From NCBI RefSeq assembly GCF_048320135.1, contig NZ_CP182947.1:1-64000 (forward strand): a DNA stretch of 64,000 nucleotides, given 5' to 3'. The notes beneath the pieces were generated by a model, which ran no database searches, had not been told where the DNA came from, and worked only from the letters and a program-made list of their open reading frames with translations. How positions within the stretch are numbered: the stretch's first letter is position 1; each line of letters opens with the position of its first letter. This document shows positions 1-8,732 of this stretch, piece after piece. Source of the stretch: Ideonella_A sakaiensis_A. GTDB taxonomy: Bacteria > Pseudomonadota > Gammaproteobacteria > Burkholderiales > Burkholderiaceae_C. A program made the translations under genes and the position numbers.

Positions 1-267
1 ACATGGGGTGCGGACGTAGTGGTTGCGGACCCGTGGGCCGATGAAGAGGAAGTTGCCAATGAGTATGGCCTTCGCCTTGGCAGTGTCGATGCGACAAATC
101 CAGTAGATGCCCTTGTCGTGGCGGTGGGTCACGCGGAGTTCAGACGGGCCACACCATCAGATTTGCGGGCATTTTGCCGAGGCTACAGCCCAGTGCTGGC
201 AGACGTTAAGAGCCTATATGACCGGAAACTTGCCGCCGCGGCCGGATTCACGGTTTTCCGCCTCTAA
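1..267 (+). CDS. wbpA: UDP-N-acetylhexosamine 6-dehydrogenase, C-terminal end (partial)
   Basis: The reading frame is open from base 1 to a TAA at 265-267, so only the last 88 or so residues of a longer protein are present. They match the C-terminal UDP-binding domain of the UDP-glucose/GDP-mannose dehydrogenase family: GADVVVADPWAD is the usual Rossmann strand with the DPW motif, and the tail (ADVKSLYDR to FTVFRL) is typical of WbpA/TviB-type enzymes. These oxidise UDP-GlcNAc to UDP-GlcNAcA with NAD in the cytoplasm. The next gene, wbpB, uses exactly this product, which supports the WbpA reading over other UDP-sugar dehydrogenases. The catalytic Cys domain lies outside the window. Confidence 0.82.
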   Translation, partial: TWGADVVVADPWADEEEVANEYGLRLGSVDATNPVDALVVAVGHAEFRRATPSDLRAFCRGYSPVLADVKSLYDRKLAAAAGFTVFRL

Positions 268-285
268 CAATCCGACTTTCATCAG

Positions 286-1233
286 ATGAAATACTTCGCC
301 CTCGTCGGTGCCGCCGGCTATATCGCGCCGCGCCACATGGAAGCTATTAAAGCCACCGGACACGAATTGGTCGCGGCCTACGACCCTAATGACTCGGTCG
401 GAATCATCGACAGCCATTTCCCCGATGCCGACTTTTTCACTGAGTTCGAACGCTTCGACCGACATGTCGATAAACTCCGACGCGCTAAGGGAAGGCGGGC
501 AATTGATTATATCTCGATCTGCTCACCCAACTATCTTCATGATTCGCACATGCGTTTTGCGTTGCGTTCGGGGGCGGATGCAATCTGCGAAAAGCCCCTC
601 GTCCTCAACTCTTGGAATATCGACGGACTTCTAGAAATCGAACGCGATACGGGGCATAAGGTAAACACAATCCTGCAACTGCGCGTGCATCCCGCGATCG
701 TCTCGCTGCGAGAGAAGATTCAAAACGAATTGCGCCAATCCAAACACGAAGTTGACCTCACCTACATTACCTCGCGTGGCAATTGGTATCTACAGAGTTG
801 GAAGGGCGATCCAAAAAAGTCAGGAGGGATTGCAACGAACATAGGGGTGCATTTCTTCGATATGCTCCATTTCGTTTTCGGGGAACTGCAGGACAACGTG
901 GTCCACTTGACCTCCGATACAAAAGCCGCCGGGTATCTTGAATATCAGAAAGCGAGAGTCCGATGGTTTCTATCGGTAGATGTGACTGACGTACCTCTTG
1001 CGCAACGACAAGCCGGCCAGCGCACATATCGATCGATCACTGTCGACGGCGAAGAAATTGAGTTCTCAGGGGGTTTCAACGACCTCCACTGCCGCAGCTA
1101 CGAAGAAATCCTCGCAGGCCGGGGATTCGGACTCGAGACAAATCGTACCGCGATCGAAACCGTCCAAAGGATTCGATCATCAATACCCTCACGGCACGGC
1201 GGAGAGCTCCATCCGGCCATCAGGAATCTGTAA
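286..1233 (+). CDS. wbpB: UDP-GlcNAcA 3-oxidase, WbpB family
   Basis: A 315-residue Gfo/Idh/MocA oxidoreductase. The N-terminal NAD-binding loop reads GAAGYIAPRH (residues 8-17) and the substrate/cofactor EKP motif is at 102-104. Length and N-terminus agree closely with WbpB of Pseudomonas O-antigen loci, which oxidises C3 of UDP-N-acetylglucosaminuronic acid and recycles NADH with 2-oxoglutarate. It lies 18 bases after the dehydrogenase gene and upstream of a WbpE-like aminotransferase, so three successive steps of the 2,3-diaminouronate route are linked. Pathway role is from family knowledge; the motifs are seen directly. There is no dedicated promoter that I can point to. Confidence 0.9.
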   Translation: MKYFALVGAAGYIAPRHMEAIKATGHELVAAYDPNDSVGIIDSHFPDADFFTEFERFDRHVDKLRRAKGRRAIDYISICSPNYLHDSHMRFALRSGADAICEKPLVLNSWNIDGLLEIERDTGHKVNTILQLRVHPAIVSLREKIQNELRQSKHEVDLTYITSRGNWYLQSWKGDPKKSGGIATNIGVHFFDMLHFVFGELQDNVVHLTSDTKAAGYLEYQKARVRWFLSVDVTDVPLAQRQAGQRTYRSITVDGEEIEFSGGFNDLHCRSYEEILAGRGFGLETNRTAIETVQRIRSSIPSRHGGELHPAIRNL

Positions 1234-1310
1234 GAAAATCGTGGCTCGTTCAGCCTGCCGAGCAGGCCGAGCAAGCATTTAACCCGCGGGCGCCTTCGCC
1301 AAATAATACT

Positions 1311-2447
1311 GTGAACCCATACCCCGAGAAATTAGGTGAATGTCCAATCGTAATCCTATGTTATGACTTTCCGCATCGCAAAACAAACGATTTCATCCTT
1401 GATCTAGTCCTTGGCGGCCAAAAAAATCTAATAATATTGGCTGCTCCTTGGCGAAAACTGCAGAAACAAAAAGCGCGAGTAAATGATCCTGATTTTGTTC
1501 TTCAGGCGCCAGTCTATGAAACACGGGATCTTTGCAAAATATTTGGATTGCCTTTTTATTCAATGGAGCATGACGATCTCGATAAGATCTCAGGGATCGT
1601 AGATAAATATGGAGTAAAGCTGGCATTGATTGCGGGTGCCCGCATCTTAAAGAAGGAGGTAATCTCCGCCTTCGAAAACGGCGTCGTGAATATTCACCCG
1701 GGAAAGCTACCAGAAACTTCAGGGCTAGACTCGTTTTTCTACACAATCAAGAAAGGAGTACCAGCGGGGGTCACAACACACTTTATTGATTCAAGAGTGG
1801 ATGCAGGCAATAGAATAGGATTTCATGAGCTACGAATTGGGCCAGATGATTCAATAGAGACTGTTATTGAAAATCTGTACCAACTACAGCGAATTGCGCT
1901 CCGAGATTTCGTTTCTATATTGACCAGTGGCCTGTTTCCGTTGGACCCCATCGAGCGTCCAAAGAAGAATGACCCTATGGAGGAGGAGGAGCGAAAAACT
2001 GCAGCAGCAATGTTTCCAGCGTGGCGAGCAAGCCAATACGTGAATCAGCAGACGAGCATGCTGTTTGACGCGTGCGAAAATGGTGATATTTCGCAGTTAA
2101 AACAGATCCTCGAACGTTCACTAGCCGTATTGAACGCGAGAAACGAACGAGGCTGGACGCCACTTATCGTTGCAAGCTTCAACCAAAGAACGGCAGCAGT
2201 TCAGTATCTTCTTAGTCGAGGCGCGGATCCAAATGCTAAAGGGCCAAATGGTACCACACCTTTAATGTATGCAAAGACCGCTATGCTAAATAAACCCAAT
2301 TCTAGTTACCAGTTGCTCGAGATTCTATTAAATGGCGGCGCATCTGCCAACACTGCCGATAGATATGGCAAAACTATAATTGATTACGTGAAGGAAGCTG
2401 GCGATCGGCGGCTCGAAGATTTCCTTTCGAAGCATTCAGGCATCTGA
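1311..2447 (+). CDS. Sugar N-formyltransferase with C-terminal ankyrin repeats
   Basis: 378 residues from a GTG start with no clear Shine-Dalgarno. Residues 1 to about 215 form a Fmt-like formyltransferase domain: the catalytic Asn127 and His129 sit in NIHPGKLPE and Asp164 in the VDAGNRI loop, with the spacing expected for the Asn-His-Asp triad. Residues about 247-378 carry three ankyrin-type repeats (GWTPLIVASF, GTTPLMYA and a degenerate last one). The tRNA-binding C-terminal domain of Fmt is absent. The same architecture is known for QdtF-type sugar N-formyltransferases. It lies between wbpB and wbpE where an acetyltransferase (WbpD) might be expected, so it probably formylates a 3-amino sugar nucleotide using N10-formyl-tetrahydrofolate. 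Which sugar is inference. Confidence 0.82.
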   Translation: MNPYPEKLGECPIVILCYDFPHRKTNDFILDLVLGGQKNLIILAAPWRKLQKQKARVNDPDFVLQAPVYETRDLCKIFGLPFYSMEHDDLDKISGIVDKYGVKLALIAGARILKKEVISAFENGVVNIHPGKLPETSGLDSFFYTIKKGVPAGVTTHFIDSRVDAGNRIGFHELRIGPDDSIETVIENLYQLQRIALRDFVSILTSGLFPLDPIERPKKNDPMEEEERKTAAAMFPAWRASQYVNQQTSMLFDACENGDISQLKQILERSLAVLNARNERGWTPLIVASFNQRTAAVQYLLSRGADPNAKGPNGTTPLMYAKTAMLNKPNSSYQLLEILLNGGASANTADRYGKTIIDYVKEAGDRRLEDFLSKHSGI

Positions 2448-2474
2448 ACTCGCGCCTGTCGCAGAGAGCTTCAT

Positions 2475-3587
2475 ATGACAAGCGATATTTCGAATTTGAA
2501 AATTGAATTCACTGACTTGCGTGCGCAACTAAAGGGAATTCATAATGAGATCGAACTGGCGATCGGCGCCGTGCTGGACCATGGGCAATTTATACAGGGC
2601 CCCGAAGTAGGCGAATTAGAGGAGAGGCTGGCAAAGTACACGGGGGCAAAATATTGTATTACATGCGGCAACGGCACCGACGCGCTGCAGATTTCTCAAA
2701 TGGCACTTGGGATCGGTCCCGGCGATGAGGTTATTACTTCTGGATTTAATTATGTCGCGGCGGCCGAAACGATAGCCTTACTCGGCGCAACTCCAGTATT
2801 TGTAGATGTCAATGAACGTACCTACAACCTGGACGCTTCGCTTCTTGAAGCTGCCATAACACGGCGGACCAAAGCAATTATTGCTACCTCGCTCTATGGC
2901 CAATGCGCCGATTTTGACACGATCAATGCTATCGCGGGAAGGCATGGCCTGCGTGTAATCGAAGACGCAGCCCAAAGTTTTGGGGCGAGCTATAAAGGGG
3001 TCAAGAGTTGCAACTTGTCGCATATTGCATGTACGAGTTTCTTCCCGAGCAAGCCCCTTGGTGCGTACGGTGACGGTGGGGCTATTTTTACAAACGACCC
3101 CGACCTTGCCAAAGTGCTTCGCCAAATCTGTCAGCACGGACAAGACAGACGTTATCATCACGTCCGCATCGGAGTAAATAGTCGACTCGATACGATTCAG
3201 GCAGCCATCTTATTGGTTAAACTAAAAATATTGGATACAGAGATAGCAAAGCGTTCTACGGTTGCCATGAATTACAATCGACTCTTGAATGAGCGGGGTA
3301 TTTACGGAACCCCAGATATCGAGACCGAAAATCTAAGCGCATGGGCGCAATATACTATCAGGTTGCCTAATAGGGAGAGCGTGAGGAACTACCTGTTGAA
3401 GAATTCAATTCCAACGGCTATTCACTATCCGATTCCCATCAATAGGCAGCCGGCGTTTCACCATTCCGTCCTCCAAGTAGGGGATCAGTTGGCAAATCAA
3501 GTATTGAGCTTGCCAGTGAATCCTGGAATGTCGATAGATCAAATAAACTTCGTTGTCGAACAGATCTGCGCGGCAAGCCGGACTTGA
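2475..3587 (+). CDS. wbpE: UDP-2-acetamido-3-oxo-glucuronate aminotransferase, WbpE family
   Basis: A 370-residue DegT/DnrJ/EryC1/StrS PLP aminotransferase. The PLP lysine is Lys193 in FFPSKPLGAYGDGGA; the NGTDALQ phosphate loop and the VIEDAAQSFGA Asp-containing motif are present. Its resemblance to WbpE runs along the whole chain (for example HGQDRRYHH and GVNSRLDT). WbpE transfers an amino group from glutamate to C3 of the WbpB product, giving UDP-GlcNAc(3NH2)A. The start ATG is 27 bases after the formyltransferase stop. The stop overlaps a possible TTG start of the flippase gene, so the genes are probably co-transcribed. Confidence 0.92.
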   Translation: MTSDISNLKIEFTDLRAQLKGIHNEIELAIGAVLDHGQFIQGPEVGELEERLAKYTGAKYCITCGNGTDALQISQMALGIGPGDEVITSGFNYVAAAETIALLGATPVFVDVNERTYNLDASLLEAAITRRTKAIIATSLYGQCADFDTINAIAGRHGLRVIEDAAQSFGASYKGVKSCNLSHIACTSFFPSKPLGAYGDGGAIFTNDPDLAKVLRQICQHGQDRRYHHVRIGVNSRLDTIQAAILLVKLKILDTEIAKRSTVAMNYNRLLNERGIYGTPDIETENLSAWAQYTIRLPNRESVRNYLLKNSIPTAIHYPIPINRQPAFHHSVLQVGDQLANQVLSLPVNPGMSIDQINFVVEQICAASRT

Positions 3588-3613
3588 TTGACGAATCCAA
3601 CCTGAGTGGCCGA

Positions 3614-4907
3614 ATGACACGTTACGAAGGGGGGGTGGTTTCAGGGTTTCGGCGAAACGTTATTCGAATCGCTTCCGGTGCGGCAATCAGTCAGGCAGTT
3701 TTAATCGGCTGCACCCCCCTCTTGACCAGACTCTATGGTCCGGAAGAGTTCGGCGCATTAGCCGTCTTCACTGCTTCCCACACGGTGCTGACGGCGATAT
3801 TCACATTGAAATATGACCTAGCAATAATTCTGCCCGCTTCAGATTCAGAGGCTGAACACCTGACTGTGACAGTCTTGCTTCTGAGCACATTACTGATTAT
3901 CTTCCTGCTCTTAGTACTGACTGTGCAGTTTTATCTCGGCGGACCAAAAATACCTTACTATTTCTTCTTTTTGCCGGTAAGTACATTGCTCGCCGCCGCT
4001 ATTAGCTGCATTGGCCAGTGGTGTGCTCGTTCGAATAACTATACAAGGTTAGCACAAAGTCAAGTGATCGGGGCAATTGCGAATATTGCAGTCGCGGTCT
4101 TTCTTGGAGTATCGTCCGGTTTCTTGATCGGAAACTTAGTTATTGCTTATGTGGTAGGTCTCGCCTCTGTTGTCTTGTTCATGCTCGTGCTTCATCCGAG
4201 GGCATGGACGCGCGTATTTGATCAAAGAATCGCAGTCCGTGTTAGGCAGGGTTTAGCCAAGGCACGCGAGTACTCACAGTTCCCAAAATTCGTCCTGCCA
4301 TCTTCGCTCGCTCAGATCCTCAGTGTTAGCGCTCAACCCTTTCTCCTACAGTTATTCTTTAGTTTGAAAGAAGTTGGGTATTTTGCTGTTGCCACCAGGT
4401 TTCTTATGGTGCCATCTGTTCTGATCGGCTCTGCGGTAGCTGAGAGCGTTTCGAGCTGAGTTTGTGCGACGGCAAAATACTATGGACGGCGGTCTTGTTG
4501 CTGAATTCTACTTAAAGACGTTCTTAAATTTACTAAAGATTGGATTTCTCATCTTTTTCCTCTTTAGCATACTTGCGCCACTTTTATTTTATTACGCTTT
4601 GGGGTCTGAGTATCGCGCCGCTGGAGAACTTGTAAAGTATATGGCGGGTGGTATTTTGGCTCATTTTCTGGTTCAGCCCTTTGTTTATGTTTTTATTGCG
4701 ACAAATCAAGTAAAGATCGGTTTTATCCTTCAAAGCCTATTGGCAATCGTTCCATCTGCGGTAATTGTTATTGGCGGAGTATTTTTTGACTTCGAATCAA
4801 CCTTAATCGTATGGTCCGCAATTACAACTGGGATCGCAGGCAGCGTTCTATTTCTGGGGTATCGATTGTCTATTCGAGACGATGCCACGCGAGCGCGCCC
4901 TATTTAA
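3614..4907 (+). pseudogene. wzx: O-antigen flippase Wzx, broken by a frameshift
   Basis: Two consecutive open frames together make one oligosaccharide flippase of the MATE-like Wzx family. The first runs in frame to a TGA at 4457-4459 and holds the N-terminal helices (GAAISQAVLIGCTPLLTRLYGPEEFG is the usual Wzx start). The second, in the next frame, holds the last helices and is open from before 4446 to 4907. Removing one base in the GAGAG run near 4443-4446 joins them as ...AVAE-AFRAEFVRR..., which reads naturally for this family. ATG 3614 is chosen; a TTG at 3584 is possible. The lesion may be a real mutation, a phase-variable site or a sequencing error. The family translocates undecaprenyl-PP-linked repeat units. 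Confidence 0.85.
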
Positions 4908-4968
4908 TGGGCTCATATATAGTCTAGTTAGGACGCAAGCGTTCTTAATAAGCGAGTCCTGATTTAAT

Positions 4969-6330
4969 ATGCTTTTGCCTCGAAATTCAAACTCTAGAAC
5001 CTTAACGCTCGTCGGACGTGAGCGTCTGCTAGTCGTCATTAGTGGGGTTATCTATTTCTTTCTGCTGTTTTTAATATACACATATAAGTTGCGCGAGTGG
5101 GACTACGTTGGATTCGAGTTAGGCGATTACAGTCTAATGGAGATATGTACAAGTTTTTCATGCGCGCTCCTTCCCCTCCTTGTCATGCCGCTCCGGATTC
5201 GGATGTTCTCGACTTTTATTAATTGGTGTGTATATTATTTTGTTTATGTACCGATCGTGCTTTTTCCGGTGTTACAGAACTTGAATGACAAGGTACTTTT
5301 TCTTTCCCTCTCGGTTTGCGTGGCCTTTCTATTAATGGTGTTTATTACGAAAGCCAGAGCGGGATCCATTCGTATTCAGATTCCACCAATGGTTTTTAGA
5401 TTTATATTTGTGGTCTTATTTCTTTTCTTGATAGCCTATGCGTTTGCTGTTTTTGGGGGCTCACTTTCGTTTGCAAATATAGCAAACATATACGATCAAC
5501 GGTATCTTGCGGGCGATCTTTCGGCGGGGACAATTGCCGGGTATGCGACCGGGATTCTGTCAGGTTGCTTTAATCCACTTCTTATCGCATATGGGTTGAG
5601 GTATAGGCTAAAATCGGCACTGCTTGTGGGAATTGCTGGGCAGGTCTTTGTCTATATGACATTTGCAATGAAGTCTGTGCTATTGTCCGTCATAATTATT
5701 CCAGTGTTTTATTATGTATGTTTGCGCCGCGATAATATCAGCTGGCGTGGCATCGCCGGTATTTCTATCGCGTTACTTTCTTCCCCGCTAATCATGGAGA
5801 TCTTTATCGGAGGAGAATCCTCGCCAGTGTATGATGGAGTTGTGGCATTGGTCTACATGCGGACATTTGGAATGGTTGGGGTTCTGACTGGGATATACTA
5901 CGATTTCTTTCTTTATAACCCATTTACCCTGTATTCGCATATAAATATCATCGGTACTTTTTTCGAGTATCCTTACAATGCGTCCGTTGGTGAAGTAATT
6001 GGGGCAAGTATGGGAATTGATGCTAACGCAAACGCGAATTTCTTTGCGACAGATGGTATTGCGGCTGCGGGTTTATTTGGCATATTGATTATTGGAGTCG
6101 TTGTGGGGCTGGCGATGCGCGCTTTCGATGCGATTATCCCTTCTGAGAATTTACGGATGATTTGCGCCGCGGCAGTCCCGAGTATTGTTAATTTGGCCAA
6201 CGCATCATTTTTCACAACCCTGCTGACAAATGGCCTATTTCTCTTGGTGGTATTGGGGTCCGCGTGGCGATTTCATAAGCAGGAAAACGTGAGATGGCTG
6301 GAAGCCTCCAGATCCTCCTCGATGCGGTAG
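4969..6330 (+). CDS. wzy: O-antigen polymerase Wzy, putative
   Basis: A 453-residue, strongly hydrophobic protein with about 10-12 predicted membrane segments and a larger hydrophilic loop in the C-terminal half (around residues 310-365), the usual layout of Wzy polymerases. The stretch ANANFFATDGIAAAGLFG near residue 350 resembles a motif common in these proteins. Wzy joins lipid-linked repeat units in the periplasm. It follows wzx directly (about 60-base gap) and precedes glycosyltransferase genes, the position expected in a Wzx/Wzy locus. Sequence is low in GC. The assignment rests on topology and context, because Wzy proteins diverge strongly. Confidence 0.75.
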   Translation: MLLPRNSNSRTLTLVGRERLLVVISGVIYFFLLFLIYTYKLREWDYVGFELGDYSLMEICTSFSCALLPLLVMPLRIRMFSTFINWCVYYFVYVPIVLFPVLQNLNDKVLFLSLSVCVAFLLMVFITKARAGSIRIQIPPMVFRFIFVVLFLFLIAYAFAVFGGSLSFANIANIYDQRYLAGDLSAGTIAGYATGILSGCFNPLLIAYGLRYRLKSALLVGIAGQVFVYMTFAMKSVLLSVIIIPVFYYVCLRRDNISWRGIAGISIALLSSPLIMEIFIGGESSPVYDGVVALVYMRTFGMVGVLTGIYYDFFLYNPFTLYSHINIIGTFFEYPYNASVGEVIGASMGIDANANANFFATDGIAAAGLFGILIIGVVVGLAMRAFDAIIPSENLRMICAAAVPSIVNLANASFFTTLLTNGLFLLVVLGSAWRFHKQENVRWLEASRSSSMR

Positions 6331-6339
6331 GAGACCTAG

Positions 6340-7431
6340 ATGCGAGTGTTTCAGATGGCGGGTTTTGGGCCTTTCTATTTGTCAGAGACTGATACTGGTA
6401 GGACGGAGTATTCGTCTTTCAACGCGAGGAGATCAGCCCTGCTGGATGACCGATATGAGGCCACGCATATTCTTGAGCCCGTATATAACAGTTCACCAGA
6501 TATATTCTTCACCGTTTCGGATGACTTGAAGCTGCAGATGCAATGGGCGCGAGAAAAAGGCATGAAGAGTAAAGATTTGACCCAAATCCTATTGGCGCAA
6601 ATCGAAGAGTTTAATCCTGATATTATATATAATCTCGACCCAATTCTCTTTCCGTCGTCGTTTATCAAACGATTGCCGGCTTGTGTAAAAAAGACGTTGG
6701 CCTGGCGTGCGGGGCCGATTGCAGGCGCGGATCTGTCGGCATATGACGTCATACTGTCGAACTTCGAAAGCTTGAATTCTCGTTGGAGGCAACTGGGACT
6801 TAGGACGGCCGAATTTTTTCCCTCGTGGGACCCTGCGATGGAGATCTACGCGGAAAATGCGGCTCGCCCTATAGATGTGTTCTTTGCCGGAAGTTATGCG
6901 CGGACAACGGGGCACGATGATCGCGTTGAAGTTCTAGATCAGGTAGCGACACTATCGGAACGATACTTTGTGGATTTGCGCGTGCGCGCAAAAAGATGGG
7001 GCCGGCTTGCCGATCAATTCGTTTTGCGCTGGATCCCTGCACCAATTTTCCTGCCAAAGAATATTCGTCGTCTTGCCAAACATGCCATATATGGGCGCGA
7101 TATGTACACCGCGATATCTTCTTCAAAAGTAATTGTCAATCCTTCTACTAGTATTGTTGGAGACTATAGAGGGAATATGAGGTGTTGGGAGGCGCTTGGG
7201 TGCGGTGCGTGCATGCTCGCGACCAAAGGTCATTATCCTGAAGGGTTCGTAAGTGGCGAGACCTATGAGGAGTACGGCGATAGTAATGACGCTCGCAGGA
7301 AACTTGAAGGACTTCTAGTGGATGATGCAAGACGGATTTATATCGCCAGTAGAGGCGCGAAGATGGTTAAGGAGAGGTGGTCGAAAGGCCGACAATGGAA
7401 GGACTTCCAGGCCATTGTTTCATCTTTGTGA
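6340..7431 (+). CDS. CgeB-like glycosyltransferase
   Basis: 363 residues, ATG only 9 bases after the polymerase stop, with GGAGAC upstream at 6330-6335. The C-terminal part carries the features of the YkvP/CgeB group of GT-B glycosyltransferases: ISSSKVIVNPST, then GDYRGNMRCWEALGCGA with the nucleotide-sugar binding acidic/Gly-rich segment, and a late YEEYGD. No signal peptide or membrane helix is visible, so it probably acts at the cytoplasmic face on the lipid-linked oligosaccharide. Donor and acceptor cannot be told from the sequence. Codon use is AT-rich like its neighbours. Confidence 0.78.
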   Translation: MRVFQMAGFGPFYLSETDTGRTEYSSFNARRSALLDDRYEATHILEPVYNSSPDIFFTVSDDLKLQMQWAREKGMKSKDLTQILLAQIEEFNPDIIYNLDPILFPSSFIKRLPACVKKTLAWRAGPIAGADLSAYDVILSNFESLNSRWRQLGLRTAEFFPSWDPAMEIYAENAARPIDVFFAGSYARTTGHDDRVEVLDQVATLSERYFVDLRVRAKRWGRLADQFVLRWIPAPIFLPKNIRRLAKHAIYGRDMYTAISSSKVIVNPSTSIVGDYRGNMRCWEALGCGACMLATKGHYPEGFVSGETYEEYGDSNDARRKLEGLLVDDARRIYIASRGAKMVKERWSKGRQWKDFQAIVSSL

Positions 7432-7439
7432 GGAATTCA

Positions 7440-8252
7440 ATGCATAGAAAACTTAAGCGGTTTGCGAAAGCGGCACTGCCACCATTCCTTGTTGATAAAG
7501 GCGCTGCTCTGTTGGGACTGAATAATAGGTGGACGGGAGATTACCCTGATTGGCATTCTGCTGTGGAGCGATCTGCTGGATATGATTCAAAAACCGTATT
7601 TTCGGCTGCGCTAACCGCGGCACGCGCCGTCCGTGATGGCGAAGCTCTATGGGAGCGAGATTCCGCTTGTTTCCACATAGAAGACTACAATTGGAATCTG
7701 TTGGCCTGTTTGATGTCTGTTGCCGCGACGGCGAACGGGAAGCTTCACGTACTAGATTTCGGTGGAGCTTTTGGAAGTACTTATATGCAGCATCGCCGAA
7801 TGCTATTGCAATTGCCGAGCATATCGTGGAATGTTGTAGAGCAGCCTCATTTCGTTGAGAGCGGAAAGAAGGAATTTGAGACACCGCGTCTGAAATTCTT
7901 TGAAAATATGCATCAGTGCTTTGAATCTGAATCAATCAATGCGGTCCTGCTTTCTGGCGTTCTTCAGTATGTTGAGCGTCCATATCAGCTGCTTGATGAA
8001 GTTGTAAACTTCATGCCCACAGCAATCATCATAGATCGGACGCCCATTTATGAGGTGGAGCGTATTACAGTCCAGCATGTTCCCACTTCCGTTTACAAAG
8101 CGAGCTACCCCTGTCGATTTTTGGAGAGAGCGCGCGTTGAGGCTTGCTTAAAGAATTTGGGTTCATTGAGTCCATGGTTCGCAAGTGCCATGGATCCGCT
8201 TAATTTTCAGGGAATTATGGCTTCTGCAGCTACTGAGAATACGCTGCTCTGA
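7440..8252 (+). CDS. TIGR04325-type methyltransferase, putative
   Basis: 270 residues from ATG 7440, chosen over an upstream ATG at 7377 because GAGGAAT precedes it at good spacing and it does not overlap the previous gene. The opening NRWTGDYPDW and a SAM-binding segment (HVLDFGGAFGSTYMQHR, near residue 110) followed by VLLSGVLQYVE match a small SAM-dependent methyltransferase family found in polysaccharide loci. It is predicted to methylate a sugar hydroxyl or amino group; the target is unknown. It lies 8 bases after the CgeB-like transferase gene. Confidence 0.7.
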   Translation: MHRKLKRFAKAALPPFLVDKGAALLGLNNRWTGDYPDWHSAVERSAGYDSKTVFSAALTAARAVRDGEALWERDSACFHIEDYNWNLLACLMSVAATANGKLHVLDFGGAFGSTYMQHRRMLLQLPSISWNVVEQPHFVESGKKEFETPRLKFFENMHQCFESESINAVLLSGVLQYVERPYQLLDEVVNFMPTAIIIDRTPIYEVERITVQHVPTSVYKASYPCRFLERARVEACLKNLGSLSPWFASAMDPLNFQGIMASAATENTLL

Positions 8253-8276
8253 AGCTTACACTCGGGAAGGTTGGTG

Positions 8277-8732
8277 ATGAAGTTGAATGTTTGCTGGCAT
8301 AAGTTGAACACAATATGCGATGCTCGCGGTTGCTTGACGGCTATCGAGGCTGTCCAAAACGTTTCATTCGAGATTAAGCGCATTTTTTATATGCACGATG
8401 TGAGGAAGGGCGCGGATCGTGGTGGGCATGCCCATAAGGATACTGATCAATTTGCCATAGCTATTTCGGGCTCCCTGCGTATCCTTGTATCAAACGGCGT
8501 TTGTTCGAAGGTAGTGATCTTGAATGAACCTGGCTGGGGAGTCTATTTGCCGAGGTTGACCTGGACTAGGCTCTATGATTTTAGTGATGATGCTGTCTGT
8601 CTTGTACTGGCGAACACGCATTATGACCGCTCAAAATCTATTCGGACGTGGAGTGAGTTCCAGGAATTCGCCGGGGCAGCCCCATCGGAGGAACCTACGG
8701 ATGCAGGCTTATTCCTAAGGCCAAAAGAGTGA
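8277..8732 (+). CDS. WxcM/FdtA-like sugar 3,4-ketoisomerase (cupin)
   Basis: 151 residues. ATG 8277 is preferred over TTG 8271 because GGGAAGG ends just upstream. A single-domain cupin with the RGGHAHK motif (residues 48-54), which in FdtA/QdtA supplies the catalytic histidines, and the central beta-strands ISGSLRILV and WGVYLPRLTW. Family members convert dTDP-4-keto-6-deoxyglucose to the 3-keto isomer before a 3-aminotransferase makes Fuc3N or Qui3N. Here it overlaps a 2,3-dehydratase gene by four bases (GTGA), so it may act on a modified substrate in a deoxyamino sugar route. No rmlA or rmlB is in the window. Confidence 0.82.
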   Translation: MKLNVCWHKLNTICDARGCLTAIEAVQNVSFEIKRIFYMHDVRKGADRGGHAHKDTDQFAIAISGSLRILVSNGVCSKVVILNEPGWGVYLPRLTWTRLYDFSDDAVCLVLANTHYDRSKSIRTWSEFQEFAGAAPSEEPTDAGLFLRPKE

